Shown here: in pieces, positions 5,438 to 6,548 of the stretch
Layout of the letters: the number at the start of each line of letters is the position of its first letter
How positions within the stretch are numbered: the stretch's first letter is position 1
NCBI GenBank assembly: GCA_013695505.1
Contig: JACDAH010000305.1
Location: 1-6,548, forward strand
Origin: Chloroflexota bacterium
GTDB taxonomy: Bacteria > Chloroflexota > Limnocylindria > Limnocylindrales > CSP1-4
DNA: 6,548 bases
Reading direction: 5' to 3'
The notes under the pieces: model-generated
The model's database searches: none
The model's input: the letters and a program-made list of their open reading frames with translations, nothing else
Told to the model about the DNA's origin: nothing
Translations under genes and position numbers: made by a program

Positions 5438-5667
5438 GACGAGCCTCCGCTGGGGTCGGTGGACCTTCGGATCATCACGCAGCGGGTCGCCGGCCGCCAG
5501 CCCCGCGGCCATCCGAATCGAGTCCGGGACAACGCGGCCGCGTATCCACGAGCCAGGCGGATCGGTCGGGACCGGACGCGATCGCGGCCCACGGTCATCG
5601 TCGGGCGTCAATGAGACAACGTCGTGCGTCATGCGCTGTGAACGACCGACTGGGAGATTGATCCAGG

Positions 5668-5949
5668 TCAGATGTGGCGGTGAAGGTCCGCCTCGGGGGA
5701 GGTGGCTGGGACGTCGTCGTCCCGTGGCGGCTGCGCCCATCCCATCTGGGCCACATCGTGTTCCGGGAGCGACAGATGGATCACCTCGTGTTCGACGTTG
5801 GCGATCGCCGAAGCGGGAACGTAGAGATCGCTGGCCATTCCGACAATCGAGGTGAGGACATAGTTCTGGCCAACGTCCCGGACGGTGCCGACTCGACCGC
5901 CATCGTTCCCGACGATCGACCAGCCCGGCTGGAGATCTGACATTCGCAT
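5668..5949 (-). CDS. DUF2171/PRC-barrel-like small protein
   Basis: A 93-aa soluble protein. Residues 5-60 have the PRC-barrel/DUF2171 pattern: LQPGWSIVGNDGGRVGTVRDV, then a strand region (YVLTSIV), then LYVPASAIANVEHEVIHLSL. In DUF2171 proteins this last segment is the typical 'Y(I/V)P...I..V....V.L' ending, followed by a short charged tail like the one here (71-93). The function of the family is not known to me. PRC-barrel domains bind partners in ribosome maturation and photosynthetic reaction centres, which gives no firm role here. The ATG at 5949 is chosen because a strong GGGAGGAGG motif (5968-5960 on the minus strand) lies 11 nt upstream. A second ATG at 5943 would be 17 nt away. A good promoter lies just upstream. 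It sits between the small membrane protein and the probable LigD-type polymerase gene, all on the same strand. Confidence 0.75.
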   Translation of the reverse strand: MRMSDLQPGWSIVGNDGGRVGTVRDVGQNYVLTSIVGMASDLYVPASAIANVEHEVIHLSLPEHDVAQMGWAQPPRDDDVPATSPEADLHRHI

Positions 5950-5982
5950 TCTGTGATTGACCTCCTCCCGCAGCCTTCCCGA

Positions 5983-6012
5983 ACCTTAGCGCGGGCCTGC
6001 GCAGGATGTGAA
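5983..6012 (-). promoter_or_regulatory. Promoter of the DUF2171-like gene
   Basis: On the minus strand TTCACA (6012-6007) matches five of six bases of the -35 consensus, and TAAGGT (5988-5983) follows after 18 bp as the -10. Transcription should start near 5976, leaving a leader of about 27 nt that carries the strong GGAGGAGG ribosome-binding site. This is the best-formed promoter in the window and makes the gene independently transcribed from the polymerase gene upstream. Confidence 0.6.
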
Positions 6013-6037
6013 TTGGGGGGAATGGCGGAATTCCTGC
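6001..6037. repeat. Inverted repeat overlapping the -35 region
   Basis: GCAGGA (6001-6006) and TCCTGC (6032-6037) are perfect reverse complements. Inside them GGAAT (6019-6023) and ATTCC (6030-6034) form an alternative short stem. The left arm touches the -35/spacer of the DUF2171-like gene's promoter, so the site could be an operator. It also lies 58 nt past the stop of the polymerase gene, but without a T-tract, so a terminator role is doubtful. Confidence 0.25.
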
Positions 6038-6094
6038 GATCTGCTGTAGAAGAATGAGCGCCAGAAGGAGCCTTGAGCCCCACCAAGACGCGGG

Positions 6095-6548
6095 TCACAA
6101 GCCGTCGCTCGGAGTTCGCCCCTTTCGAGGTGCTCGCTGCTGACCTGAGCGGTCTGGCCACTCATTGCCTTCCCATGGATTGAAGTCCGGGTCGAGCGCC
6201 TCCTGGGCAGGGCGGTCGGCCTCGGGGACGTGGATCAGGTTGACCCGGACGCGGTACCAGAGCGACGAGCGCCCACGCATCCCATCGGTCAGGACGTCTG
6301 CCGGCTCGAGGCGGGCGGCCGCGTCGGGATGGCGGCCCTTCCAGCGCTCCAGCCCCTCGAGTGCCTCGGCCTTCGATGCGGCGCGGCTGATCTCGATGAC
6401 GGGGATCGTGGTCTTGCGGCGCCCGGTCGGGGTAGGACGCGACCCGCCGGGCGTGCCGCGCGGCGGCATCCCGGGCCACTCCGTGGGGAGACCGGCGTTC
6501 TTGTCGCCGGCGGCGACGGCGGCGGCCCGCTCGGCGGCGACCTCGGGC
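6095..6548 (-). CDS. Probable LigD-type polymerase (PolDom) protein, C-terminal part (partial)
   Basis: The last 150 residues of a protein whose start lies beyond the right edge; the frame is open to the edge. The segment begins with an Ala-rich stretch and LPTEWPGMPPRGTPGGSRP, then a GRRKTTIPVIEISRA block. A helical part follows (KAEALEGLERWKGRHPDAA), then MRGRSSLWYRVRVNLIHVPE and a DPDFNPWEG motif near the end. I associate this arrangement with the C-terminal extension of stand-alone LigD polymerase/primase-domain proteins, where a WP.MP or YPKMP-like motif follows the catalytic domain. This is recall without a search, and no catalytic residue is in view. If correct, it fills and extends DNA ends during non-homologous end joining, which fits the LigC-type ligase about 1.2 kb away. 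Residues after about 130 (PDRSGQQRAPRKG) are a basic tail. The TGA is at 6097-6095. It could be another protein sharing the same tail. Confidence 0.55.
   Translation of the reverse strand, partial: PEVAAERAAAVAAGDKNAGLPTEWPGMPPRGTPGGSRPTPTGRRKTTIPVIEISRAASKAEALEGLERWKGRHPDAAARLEPADVLTDGMRGRSSLWYRVRVNLIHVPEADRPAQEALDPDFNPWEGNEWPDRSGQQRAPRKGRTPSDGL

Noticed and set aside
6054..6161. Short plus-strand frame starting at ATG 6054
   Set aside because: It is a frame of a few tens of codons, partly antisense to the polymerase gene's 3' end. It has no ribosome-binding site and no recognisable product.
6470..6548. GC-rich trinucleotide repeat-like end of the window
   Set aside because: It is explained by Ala-rich coding sequence of the partial polymerase gene on the minus strand.

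Overview
This window comes from a very GC-rich bacterial chromosome whose genes strongly prefer codons ending in G or C. The gene content fits a Chloroflexota lineage (Limnocylindria/Ellin6529-like) or an actinobacterium: a CTC-type L25 with a long acidic tail, a mycobacterial LigC-like ligase, a LigD-polymerase-like tail, a DUF2171-like protein and a TfoX/YjbR-like protein. The lineage is inferred from overall resemblance, not from a diagnostic marker. Several start codons lie 7-9 nt after a -10-like hexamer, which suggests leaderless mRNAs are common here.

Layout. Positions 1-1401 (minus strand) hold a two-component system: an OmpR-type response regulator and, downstream, the N-terminal part of its membrane sensor kinase, which runs off the left edge. 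The kinase has no recognisable start codon. Positions 1402-1591 are a divergent promoter region. rplY (L25/CTC) follows on the plus strand (1592-2314), with a perfect hairpin at the predicted 5' end of its mRNA. Positions 2315-2823 hold no convincing gene, but do hold a promoter-like hexamer, a 19-codon ORF and two inverted repeats. A SAM-dependent methyltransferase lies on the minus strand (2824-3645). It is divergent from an ATP-dependent DNA ligase of LigC type (3818-4909), and the spacer between them carries three tandem copies of a 20-nt repeat. A small TfoX/YjbR-like protein (4930-5259) follows the ligase, probably in the same operon. Three minus-strand genes close the window: a 53-aa two-helix membrane protein (5276-5437), a DUF2171/PRC-barrel-like protein (5668-5949) with the best SD and promoter in the window, and the C-terminal end of a probable LigD-type polymerase (6095 to the right edge).

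How the genes work together. The ligase and the probable LigD-type polymerase would both serve bacterial non-homologous end joining, so the right half looks like a repair neighbourhood in which Ku could lie just outside the window. The two small proteins between them are of unknown function. The two-component system and rplY are divergent and look functionally unrelated. I see no mobile element, CRISPR array, tRNA or rRNA, and I cannot claim a wholly new system. The most noteworthy points are the kinase without a start codon, the repair neighbourhood, the tandem repeat in the ligase/methyltransferase spacer and the rplY leader hairpin.
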